Part shown: piece by piece, positions 36,285 to 45,300 of the stretch
How the letters are laid out: every line of letters starts with the position of its first letter
Position numbering within the stretch: the stretch's first letter is position 1
Assembly (NCBI RefSeq): GCF_024436395.1
Contig: NZ_JAFMZO010000003.1
Coordinates: forward strand, 496,001 to 560,000
Source of the DNA: Paradesertivirga mongoliensis
GTDB lineage: Bacteria > Bacteroidota > Bacteroidia > Sphingobacteriales > Sphingobacteriaceae
Length of the DNA: 64,000 bases
Reading direction: 5' to 3'
The notes under the pieces: generated by a model
Seen by the model: the letters and a program-made list of their open reading frames with translations, nothing else
Databases searched by the model: none
What the model was told of the DNA's origin: nothing
Position numbers and translations under genes: made by a program

Positions 36285-38627
36285 ATGATGAGATCATTTC
36301 TTGTGGCATTGATACTTTGCTCAATGCTGATAACCACCTCTGCACAGAAATCTGAGCCGGGAACTTTTACATTAGGCAAAAAAGAATTTCTTTTAAACGG
36401 AAAACCTTTTATCATCAGAGCAGCAGAATTACATTACCCCCGCATTCCGAAAGAATATTGGGAGCATCGGATCCAACTCAGCAAAGCAATGGGGATGAAC
36501 ACCATCTGCATCTATCTTTTTTGGAATATTCACGAGCAAGAGCCGGGAGTTTATGATTTTACCGGACAGAACGATATCGCCGAATTCGTTCGCCTGGTAC
36601 AAAAAAACGGCATGTACTGTATTGTTCGTCCCGGCCCTTATGTCTGTGCCGAATGGGATATGGGAGGATTGCCATGGTGGTTATTGAAAAAAGACGACCT
36701 TCAGGTAAGAACCATGAAAGACCCTTACTTCCTGGAGCGCACCAAACTATTTTTAAATCAGGCGGCTAAGCAACTGGCTCCTTATCAGATTCAGAACGGC
36801 GGTAACATCATCATGGTGCAGGTAGAGAATGAATACGCCACCTTCGGGAGCGAGCAGGCATACATGGAAGCAACCCGCGATGCTGTGAAAGCAGCAGGTT
36901 TTGACAAAGTCCAGCTTTTCAGATGCGACTGGTCAAATAATTTCGACCGCTATAAATTAGACGATGTTGCCGTTACACTAAATTTTGGCGCGGGCTCTAA
37001 TATCGACGAAAGGTTCAAATCTTTTCAACAGAAGTATCCTGATGCTCCGCTAATGTGCAGCGAGTACTGGTCGGGATGGTTTGACCATTGGGGGCGTCCG
37101 CATGAAACGCGATCCGTGAGCAGTTTTATCGGCAGCATGAAAGATATGATGGACCGAAAAATATCCTTCAGCTTATATATGGCTCATGGAGGTACAACCT
37201 TTGGCCAATGGGGCGGTGCCAACGCTCCTCCCTATTCTGCAATGGCTACTTCTTACGATTATAATGCCCCTATCGGAGAACAGGGAAATACAACAGACAA
37301 ATTCTTTGCAGTTAGAGATCTGTTAAAAAACTACTTAATGACCGGCGAAACGCTGGCAGATATCCCTAAAGCTCCGGCAGAAATAATTGCGATTCCTAAG
37401 TTCGAATTGAAACACAGTGCTGCTTTATTCGACAACCTTCCTGTCGCGAAGACAACGGAAAACATCCGGCCAATGGAATATTTTGACCAGGGCTGGGGAC
37501 GAATCCTTTATCGTACCAAACTTCCGGCGAAGGCTTCAAAACAAAAACTGGTGATTACCGAGTTACATGACTGGGCAACGGTTTTTGTAAACGGACAGCA
37601 AATTGGCAAACTCGACCGGCGCAGAGGTGATAACACTGTCATTTTGCCCACACTTAGTGCAGATGCCCAACTCGACATTTTAGTTGAAGCCACCGGCAGG
37701 GTTAATTATGGCAAGGCCATTATCGACCGGAAGGGGATTACCGAAAAGGTTGAATTTGGCGATGGCAAGAACGCTACTGAGCTAAAAAACTGGCGCGTTT
37801 ACAACTTCCCGGTCGACTACAAATTCCAGGCGGAGAAGAAATATAAAACCGGAGACCTTAGCGGACCGGGATGGTATAAAGGCACTTTTAATCTTAGCAA
37901 AACCGGAGATACATTTCTTGATGTGAGTACCTGGGGGAAAGGCATGGTGTGGGTGAACGGATACAACCTGGGGCGCTTCTGGAAAATTGGACCGCAACAA
38001 ACCTTGTATATCCCGGCTCCATGGCTAAAAAAAGGAGCCAATGAAATTATAATTTTAGATGTCGACCGCCCTGCTGAAAGAACAGTTGAGGGGTTAACCG
38101 AACCTATCCTTGATAAAATCAATCCCGACGCTTCCCTGCTAAGCAGAAAAAAGGGACAAACCCTCAACCTTGCGGCCGAAACACCTGTTTTTTCAGGCTC
38201 GTTCCCGGGCGGGGAAAGCTGGAAAGAAGCGGATTTTGGAAAGACGATTAAGGGCCGCTATTTCTGCTTTGAAGCATTAAATGCTCAAGACGCCAAAGAC
38301 AAGCTAACTACCATTGCCGAACTTGAATTGGTTGGCGAAGACGGAAACACCCTGCCCCGCTTAAACTGGAAAGTAATTTATGCCGACAGCGAAGAAACAA
38401 CGGCATCGAACAGTTCTGCCGACAAAGTATTCGACCTGCAGGAATCTACATTCTGGCAAAGCCAGTCGGTGGGCGCACGCCCCGAACACCCGCATTACAT
38501 CGTGCTCGACCTAGGTAAAGCGATGAACATTAAAGGTTTGAAATACCTTCCCCGATCTGACAAAAAAACGGCAGGTATGGTGAAGGACTACAAGGTGTAT
38601 ATAAAGATGGACGAGTTTAAATTCTAG
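36285..38627 (+). CDS. Glycoside hydrolase family 35 beta-galactosidase
   Basis: A 780-residue secreted enzyme that releases beta-galactose from glycans. A signal peptide (LVALILCSMLITTSAQ) precedes the GH35 TIM barrel. The hallmarks are HYPRIPKEYWEHRIQL, YLFWNIHEQEPGVYDF, RPGPYVCAEWDMGGLPWWLL, VQVENEYATFG with the acid/base Glu, and SEYWSGWFDHWG with the nucleophile Glu. Beta-sandwich domains follow (DWATVFVNGQQIGKLDRR, VSTWGKGMVWVNGYNLGRFW), and an F5/8 type C-like domain lies at the end (HYIVLDLGKAMNIKGLKYLPR). The first ATG at 36285 is preferred over an upstream TTG. A terminator follows. Confidence 0.93.
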   Translation: MMRSFLVALILCSMLITTSAQKSEPGTFTLGKKEFLLNGKPFIIRAAELHYPRIPKEYWEHRIQLSKAMGMNTICIYLFWNIHEQEPGVYDFTGQNDIAEFVRLVQKNGMYCIVRPGPYVCAEWDMGGLPWWLLKKDDLQVRTMKDPYFLERTKLFLNQAAKQLAPYQIQNGGNIIMVQVENEYATFGSEQAYMEATRDAVKAAGFDKVQLFRCDWSNNFDRYKLDDVAVTLNFGAGSNIDERFKSFQQKYPDAPLMCSEYWSGWFDHWGRPHETRSVSSFIGSMKDMMDRKISFSLYMAHGGTTFGQWGGANAPPYSAMATSYDYNAPIGEQGNTTDKFFAVRDLLKNYLMTGETLADIPKAPAEIIAIPKFELKHSAALFDNLPVAKTTENIRPMEYFDQGWGRILYRTKLPAKASKQKLVITELHDWATVFVNGQQIGKLDRRRGDNTVILPTLSADAQLDILVEATGRVNYGKAIIDRKGITEKVEFGDGKNATELKNWRVYNFPVDYKFQAEKKYKTGDLSGPGWYKGTFNLSKTGDTFLDVSTWGKGMVWVNGYNLGRFWKIGPQQTLYIPAPWLKKGANEIIILDVDRPAERTVEGLTEPILDKINPDASLLSRKKGQTLNLAAETPVFSGSFPGGESWKEADFGKTIKGRYFCFEALNAQDAKDKLTTIAELELVGEDGNTLPRLNWKVIYADSEETTASNSSADKVFDLQESTFWQSQSVGARPEHPHYIVLDLGKAMNIKGLKYLPRSDKKTAGMVKDYKVYIKMDEFKF

Positions 38628-38640
38628 ATATACGTTTAAA

Positions 38641-38673
38641 TATAAAAAGCCTGCTTCTTGAAGGCTTTTTATA
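38641..38673 (+). terminator. Terminator after the GH35 gene
   Basis: TATAAAAAGCCT and AGGCTTTTTATA form a 12-bp stem around GCTTCTTGA; the right arm supplies a T run. Confidence 0.85.
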
Positions 38674-38960
38674 TTTATTTACACCCTTAGATGTTCAATT
38701 CTATTACCTCGATTCATCCCGCAGTTGGTCGTTTTTCCTATGACGGATGCCTTGCTGCCGACCTTCATCCGTATAGACCAGAAAACACTAAAACACTCAG
38801 AAAACCAGACACTTGCCGAAATATCTTTTTTTTATTTTTTATTTTAAATGTCGCAACATTTAATGGAGTTATACCGTATTGATACAAAGAGCCTAACAGA
38901 AAAACTTTAAACTATTGGCTCGCAATTTGCGGTGTACTAATTACACACACGAAGTTAATC
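38674..38960. other. Intergenic region without a supportable gene
   Basis: A 63-codon open frame near 38691 has no helix, motif or start context that I trust. The end of this stretch is very AT-rich (long T/A runs near 38825) and may hold the promoter of the next gene. Confidence 0.4.
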
Positions 38961-39173
38961 ATGGAAAAAATTCTATCAGAAACAGATTCGCGGCATCTGG
39001 TCACTAAGCTTACAGATACCGACAGGGAGGAAATCAAACGCGACAAGGTACGCTTTGGTGAATACTTTATTGGCGAAGAAGATCATCGCTGCTTCAGAGT
39101 AAACCCGATTAATGTGATTGATGTTGAAGGCAGCTTAAAAAGGGTGAAACTGAATGCTGTTACCTTTATTTAA
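38961..39173 (+). CDS. Small hypothetical protein
   Basis: A 70-residue charged protein (MEKILSETDSRHLVTKL ... DTDREEIKRDKVRFGEYFIG ... RVNPINVIDVEGSLKRVKLN) with a proper ATG and an AT-rich upstream region. It reads as a compact alpha/beta sequence, not low complexity. I recognise no family. Confidence 0.5.
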   Translation: MEKILSETDSRHLVTKLTDTDREEIKRDKVRFGEYFIGEEDHRCFRVNPINVIDVEGSLKRVKLNAVTFI

Positions 39174-39476
39174 AGGCTACAACAATTGTAAACTCTGCTC
39201 ACAAATATTTTGTGATTGCAACCTTATACATCTCCACCGCCTATTTTTACCTCTCAAGCTATTTACTACAAGGCAAAACCATAGCGATTGTGGCAATGCT
39301 CTCTTTTGTCACCCATAAGACCCGGGCGAATTTCGAGAGTATTTAAAGCCAAAAAATCTCATATTAATATAAACCCTGCGGCTTGTAGCCCGTATATAAT
39401 CACTAAATTAAACTAGTAAAACTATTGCACCAGAGTCCGTTAAGGCCGGCTGTGTAATTCAGATAATTTAAGAGAT
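39174..39476. other. Intergenic region
   Basis: About 300 bp of non-coding sequence between two small genes; no RNA, repeat or motif that I can support. Confidence 0.4.
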
Positions 39477-39827
39477 ATGAGAAAACTATTTGCTTCTGTG
39501 GCGCTGTTATTTGTTTTTGTGTTAAGTTGCTTTGCATCTGATATCACCGGGAGCTGGAAAGGTGTAGTAAAAATCCCTAACCGCGACGACCTGGAGCTTA
39601 CCTACAGGCTTAAAACCGATGGAGGCAGCCTAACGGGAAGCGTCATTTCACAGTACGGAGAAATCCCCTTACTTGACGGGAAGATCAAAGACGATCAATT
39701 CAGCTTTAAAATGGAGATTGGGGAGTATGTGGTAGAGCAAACCGGAACGATGTACCAGGATTCAATTGTTATTAAAAGTAATTTTCGTGGCACAGATCTG
39801 CGGGGAACATTTACAAAAATAAAATAA
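39477..39827 (+). CDS. Secreted hypothetical protein
   Basis: A 116-residue exported protein: signal peptide MRKLFASVALLFVFVLSCFA, then a short lipocalin-like beta sequence, SDITGSWKGVVKIPNRDDLE, LKTDGGSLTGSVISQYGEIPL, and a final RGTDLRGTFTKIK strand. The Gly-x-Trp near the mature N-terminus followed by repeated strands is common in small calycin-type proteins. The exact function is unknown. A long palindrome follows the stop. Confidence 0.65.
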   Translation: MRKLFASVALLFVFVLSCFASDITGSWKGVVKIPNRDDLELTYRLKTDGGSLTGSVISQYGEIPLLDGKIKDDQFSFKMEIGEYVVEQTGTMYQDSIVIKSNFRGTDLRGTFTKIK

Positions 39828-39843
39828 AGCATTTCGAAATGTG

Positions 39844-39878
39844 AAACGCAGACAGCGTTTGAAACGCTGTCTGCGTTT
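39844..39878. terminator. Perfect 17-bp palindrome, probable bidirectional terminator
   Basis: AAACGCAGACAGCGTTT is followed after a single G by its exact reverse complement (39862-39878). An RNA copy would fold into a long stem with TTTAA after it. It probably ends the upstream gene, though its length and symmetry are unusual. Confidence 0.6.
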
Positions 39879-39938
39879 AATCGTCTATATACCGCATCTT
39901 CATCTAATTTCTTATACTTGCAGCTTCATAATCACATC

Positions 39939-40919
39939 ATGGCTGTTCTGTATCCGTTCAAGTTCAAAACTATCTTCAAAGACAAAATCTGGGGAGGTCA
40001 AAAGATCAACACGTATTTAGGGAAAGATTTTTCACCATTACCAAATTGCGGGGAAACCTGGGAGATTTCGGGGGTAAAATCAGATGTATCTGTGGTGGAG
40101 AACGGTAGCCTTGCCGGCGAAAGTCTGGCTCAGCTTTTAGAAAAGCATCAACACGAACTTGTGGGCAAGAAAATCTATGAAAGATATGGAAAGGAATTTC
40201 CGCTGCTCGTAAAGTTTATCGACGCAAACGATGACTTATCGATCCAGGTGCATCCAGACGATGAATTAGCCAAACAACGCCACGACTCTTTCGGGAAAAC
40301 AGAAATGTGGTATGTTATTCAGGCAGATGCGGGAGCTACTTTAATATCAGGATTTAATCAAACGGTGAATCAGGAAATTTATCTGGAAAAGCTAAATTCC
40401 GGATCTATCAATGACATTCTAAACCAGGAAGAGGTTAAAACCGGTGATGTTTTCTTCCTTCCGGCCGGAAGAGTCCATACCATAGGGAAAGGGCTGCTGA
40501 TTGCAGAAATCCAGCAGACTTCTGATGTGACGTACCGGATTTATGATTTCGACCGCGTAGATGACAAAGGCAATAAACGTGAACTGCATACCGAGGAGGC
40601 GTTGGCAGCTTTAGATTATCAGGTTCATCCGGAATACAAGGCTGTTTATGAGAAAAAAAGCAACGAGCCGGTTGAGGTAGTTAAATGCCCCTATTTCACC
40701 ACTAATATTCTTGATTACAGCCAACCGGTAAGTCGCGATTATTCGTTTGATTCATTTGTAATTCATGTTTGCGTGCAAGGCTCGTACACCTTGCAGTATG
40801 GAGATGAGCATTTAAACGTTTCGATGGGAGATTGTGTACTGATCCCGGCGACAATAAAGGATGTAAAGCTCGATACTCAGACAGGCTTTAAGATTTTGGA
40901 GAGTTACGTAGAAGAATAG
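39939..40919 (+). CDS. manA: Mannose-6-phosphate isomerase, class I
   Basis: Interconverts mannose-6-phosphate and fructose-6-phosphate. The 326-residue protein begins MAVLYPFKFKTIFKDKIWGG, carries GETWEISG, the zinc-site sequence LSIQVHPDDELA, GKTEMWYVI and the third zinc histidine segment LPAGRVHTIGKG, which are the marks of the cupin-fold type I enzyme; the short length is the Bacteroidota/Firmicutes form. The start is the ATG at 39939; the upstream TTG would add seven residues. It is convergent with the serine hydrolase gene. Confidence 0.93.
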   Translation: MAVLYPFKFKTIFKDKIWGGQKINTYLGKDFSPLPNCGETWEISGVKSDVSVVENGSLAGESLAQLLEKHQHELVGKKIYERYGKEFPLLVKFIDANDDLSIQVHPDDELAKQRHDSFGKTEMWYVIQADAGATLISGFNQTVNQEIYLEKLNSGSINDILNQEEVKTGDVFFLPAGRVHTIGKGLLIAEIQQTSDVTYRIYDFDRVDDKGNKRELHTEEALAALDYQVHPEYKAVYEKKSNEPVEVVKCPYFTTNILDYSQPVSRDYSFDSFVIHVCVQGSYTLQYGDEHLNVSMGDCVLIPATIKDVKLDTQTGFKILESYVEE

Positions 40920-40940
40920 GCCTCCTTCTACGGCTCTTCG

Positions 40941-42212
40941 CTAATCCGCCAAACTCTGATACACCGCCGCCTTAAACTTATCGTGGATATCACTCCGTAA
41001 CGGTGACTGCTGAATAAAGATCAAACCGACTATCTTCTCAACCGGGTCAACCCAATAGGTTGTGCCGAAATAACCGCCCCATGCAAAAGTACCTTCCGTT
41101 ACCCCGAGTTTAGCCATGCCCTGTTCTGATGTGATTTGAAACCCTAATCCGAACTTATCACCGCGTAAGCTGATATCGCCAATCTGGTTCATCGTCATGA
41201 GGTCGACCGTGCGACGCGACAATAATTGGTGGCCGTTGTATTTTCCTCTGTTCAGAAGCATTTGCAGAAAGATAGCGTAATCCTGGATCGTGGAGCTTAA
41301 GCCCGCTCCTCCTGAGAAGTACGTGCCATTACTAACCGGATAGTCGGAGGTGATGGCTCCTGAACGTACATGCTTAACAAGCTGGTTCTGATCGTTAAAG
41401 GTGTAAACAGGAACTAAGCGAGAGCGCTTGGACGCAGGCAGGTAAAAATAAGTATCATTCATTCCCAAAGGCTTAAATATGCGTTCGGAAAAGAACTGAT
41501 CCAAACTCTTTCCCGACACCACTTCCACCAGATAACCCAATACATCGGTATTCAAACCGTAAGTAAATCTTTCGCCAGGCTGATGCACTAAGGGAGATTT
41601 CGCCAGCTTCAGTATTTCGTCCTTCAAAAGCAGTTCTTTACTTCCGAAACCCGGAGAAAGACCATTTTTCGCATATACTGCTTTCATATTAGCAGATCCA
41701 ATCACCGCATAATCAATTCCGGAAGTATGTGTGAGCAGATCGCGAATAGTTATTTCACGTTTAGCAGGAAGGGTTGTATAACTTGAATCAGTTGCATTAA
41801 ACTTATCTAAAACAACAGGCTTTGCAAATGCGGGGATATATTTTGAAATCGGATCATCCAATAAAAACCTGCCCTCTTCAAAAAGCATCATTACGGCAAT
41901 ACTGGTAATCGCTTTTGTTTGCGAGGCAATTCTGAAAATATCGCTTGTATGCATAGCCGCTTTAGTTTCGAGATCGCGATAGCCGAAAGCCTTGTTGTAA
42001 ACAATTTTTCCATCGCGGGCTACAAATCCTATCGCACCGCTAATCAGTTTCTTCTCAATATTTTCTTCGATTACGCGGTCAATCCGCTGCAAGCGCTCTG
42101 CGTTAATCTTTGCAGATACCGGGGCCGCAGGTTGCAGGCCATTCTGTGCAAAACTGAATGCGAAAGTGAGCGAAAGAAAGAGAGCGAGTGTTGCGGTTTT
42201 TAAGTTCATCAT
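40941..42212 (-). CDS. Serine hydrolase, beta-lactamase family
   Basis: A 423-residue exported protein with a signal peptide (LKTATLALFLSLTFAFSFAQ). The catalytic motifs of class C beta-lactamase/esterase folds are visible: SQTK in RIASQTKAITSIAV (SxxK), YGLN in ERFTYGLNTDVLGYLVE (YxN), and HTSGIDYA. It probably acts as an esterase or D-aminopeptidase in the periplasm rather than as an antibiotic-resistance enzyme. Divergent from tamB across a 112-bp gap. Confidence 0.87.
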   Translation of the reverse strand: MMNLKTATLALFLSLTFAFSFAQNGLQPAAPVSAKINAERLQRIDRVIEENIEKKLISGAIGFVARDGKIVYNKAFGYRDLETKAAMHTSDIFRIASQTKAITSIAVMMLFEEGRFLLDDPISKYIPAFAKPVVLDKFNATDSSYTTLPAKREITIRDLLTHTSGIDYAVIGSANMKAVYAKNGLSPGFGSKELLLKDEILKLAKSPLVHQPGERFTYGLNTDVLGYLVEVVSGKSLDQFFSERIFKPLGMNDTYFYLPASKRSRLVPVYTFNDQNQLVKHVRSGAITSDYPVSNGTYFSGGAGLSSTIQDYAIFLQMLLNRGKYNGHQLLSRRTVDLMTMNQIGDISLRGDKFGLGFQITSEQGMAKLGVTEGTFAWGGYFGTTYWVDPVEKIVGLIFIQQSPLRSDIHDKFKAAVYQSLAD

Positions 42213-42324
42213 CTTTGATTGATTAGCAATTGCAAAATACTAAAGTTTAGCATCATGCAAAATCATCATATCTGAAACATTTACAGCCTTTTGGAATTTA
42301 TAGAGTATTAAATTAACTTCTGCT

Positions 42325-45300
42325 TTGAGCAAATTTGGTAATATTTCTTTAAAAATTCTTCTCGGCCTCGTTGGTTTCATTATCATACTGGTGCTGCTGG
42401 TTTTTATTTTAATTGAAGTGCCTGCTGTGCAAAACATGGCCCGAAAAAAGGTAGTTTCTTTTCTTGAAAACAAGATCGGAACCAAAGTAGAAATCAACCG
42501 ACTGAGCCTGGATTTACCCAAAATGCTGGTATTGGAAGATGTGTACTTCGAGGATAAAATAGGAGACACCCTGCTTGCCGGAGACACCTTAAAGGTGGAT
42601 ATGGCTATGATGAAGCTGCTAAGCAGTGAAGTAATAGTCAACGAAATAGACCTGCGGGGCATTAAATTAAATGTAAGCCGCAGCAAGGATAGTGTCTTCA
42701 ATTTCGATTATATCCTGAAGGCCTTCGCTACTACACCATCCGCTACGCCGGCCGACACTGCGGCCGCACCAATGAAGATGTCTATTGACAAAATCAACCT
42801 CGATCGGATCCACTTAAGGTATAAAGATGCTCCCACAGCCAATGATGTAAACCTTTATCTCTCCCATTTCGACACCCGCATTAAGGAATTTGATCTGGAA
42901 AAGATGCGCTTTAATATTCCAAAATTCAAACTCTCGGGAGTTAATGCCGTGGTGATACAGAGCAAGCCTGCCATAAAAAGCGATTCGAAGCAAAAGGATA
43001 TGATCGAAGCGTCTCAGGCACCCGATTTAGACCTGATCATCGGCGCTGCTGATCTCGACCGTATAAAAGTGAAGTATAGAAATGATGTTTCCGCACTCGA
43101 TGCCGACGTAAATATTGGCAGACTGAATGTAGAAAGCGATAAACTGGATATGAAAAGACAGCTTATCGATCTAAAAAACGTCAATCTCGACAACTCCATG
43201 TTCCGCATCACGCTTGGCAAAAAACCACAGGCAAAGGTTGTAGTAAAAGAAGTAAAAGAAAAAGCAGACGCGGTAACAACCTTTTGGGCATTCAATTCTG
43301 ATAAGATTAACATTTCCAACAGTCAGTTGAGATATGATGACCAAAGCATGCCTATACTGCGGCGGGGCATTGATTATGGCCATCTCGACTTCAAAAATCT
43401 GAGCTTAGATGCCGACGGTTTTAGCTTTGCTCAAGACACCATCGCTGGCAAGATCAATTCCGCCAGCCTGACCGAAAAAAGCGGGCTTCAGCTGCGTCGC
43501 CTTACTGCCAATTTCTTTTATGGCAAGAACAAGGCTTATTTTGAAGATTTCTACCTTGAAACCGACAAGACATTAATCCGCAATGATATTAAACTGGCGT
43601 ACACTTCTATAGAGGATATTAGTAAAAATCCTGGTGATCTAAGAATTGACGCAAACCTGGACGACAGCCGCGTAGGTTTTAGAGATATCTTAATTTTCGC
43701 CCCTGCCCTTGCCTCTACAGAACCATTCAGAAGTAATATAAACGAAGTAATAAACATCAACGGAAGTGTGAATGGCCTGGTAAAAAACCTTTCAATTCCC
43801 TCGCTGGAACTCTCAGGCTACCGCAACACTAACCTGCTCGCATCCGGAAAGATCACCGGCTTGCCAGACATGAATAATGCCTATTTCGACCTGAACATTC
43901 AGCGCTTTAATACCAGGAGTCAGGATATTTATTCGCTTGTTCCGAGAGGTACTATCCCTGATAACATCAGAATTCCGGAATCACTGAGCTTAAAAGGTAC
44001 ATTTAAAGGAAACATGAGCCGCTTCCATACCAATATGAACCTCAATTCGAGCTTTGGAAGTGCTAAGGCGAATGGCATGTTCGCTTTTGGGAAAGTCCCC
44101 TCGTATAATGCCAGGATCAACACCTACAACTTCAATGTTGGGCGGATGATTAAACAGGAAGCGACCATTGGCCGGGTAACGATGGCCGCTCATGTAAACG
44201 GAAGCGGAATGGATGCCAAAACATTCAGCGGAACGGTAAACGGCAAAGTGATCAGGGCAGATTATAATCGTTACAGTTACCGCAATTTAACTCTTAATGC
44301 CAGGGCCAGAAGTGGTGTAATTACCGCAAAGGCTTTTATGAACGATCCCAATATCGACTTCGACTTGAACGCCACTGCAAATTTCAGAAACCGCTATCCT
44401 AAGATCGTGGCAACGGCAGATATAGACAGCTTAAACCTGCAGCGGCTTAATTTCTCAAAAGATGATTTCCGCTTCCGCGGGAAGATAGTTGCCGACCTGC
44501 AAACTGCTGATATTGATTATTTAAACGGCGATGTTTTAGTAACTAATGCCTTGATGGTTACTCAAGGAAAACGGATTCAGCTTGATTCTGTGAGTGCAGT
44601 ATCTACAGCCAATGCCGATAGCAATACGCTAAAAATCCGTTCTGAAGTTTTAAATGCTAATGCGGCCGGAAAGTACCGGCTTAGCCAGATTGCACCCGCT
44701 ATCCAGTCGACTCTTAACCGCTACTACAATCCCAATGGAGCTACGGTAACAACCAGAACAAGCGGACCAGCACAGCATATGCGTTTTGACGCAACACTGG
44801 CTGACAACCCGCTGGTGCAACAATTCGTTCCGGAAATAAAAGAAATGTCGACTATTTCCCTGGCGGGAAATTTCAATAATCAGACCGGAGCGCTTAATGT
44901 AAGGGGGACAGCTCCGAAACTTGTTTATGGCGCTTACGACCTGAACAATCTAAGCTTTAATATCAGTCCGAATGCTGCCGGAAACGCATTAAACTATAAC
45001 ATTGCTTTAAACAAGTTTGCCACATCGCAGCTTCAGATCCTGAATACTACCGTTACCGGAAACATTCAAAACAATACCATCTCTACAGATCTACAGGTAA
45101 GAGATGCTGCAAACCGGCAGCGTTATCGGATAGCCGGAAATATGATGGCGATGGCAGCAAACTTCGAGTTTTCGGTGTTGCCTGATGGACTGGTTCTCAA
45201 TTACGATCCATGGACGGTGAGCCAGGGTAATGCGATTCAGTTTGGCCGGAGCGGAGTGATGGCACGAAACTTTGTATTGAGTCGCGCCGGCCAGCAGATA

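Noticed and set aside
36285..38627. GH35 truncated at the C-terminal F5/8 domain
   Set aside because: The ending YKVYIKMDEFKF looks like the normal end of this subfamily and is followed by a terminator.
38691..38882. 63-codon ORF after GH35
   Set aside because: No domain, helix or upstream signal; high Phe/Leu content from AT-rich sequence.
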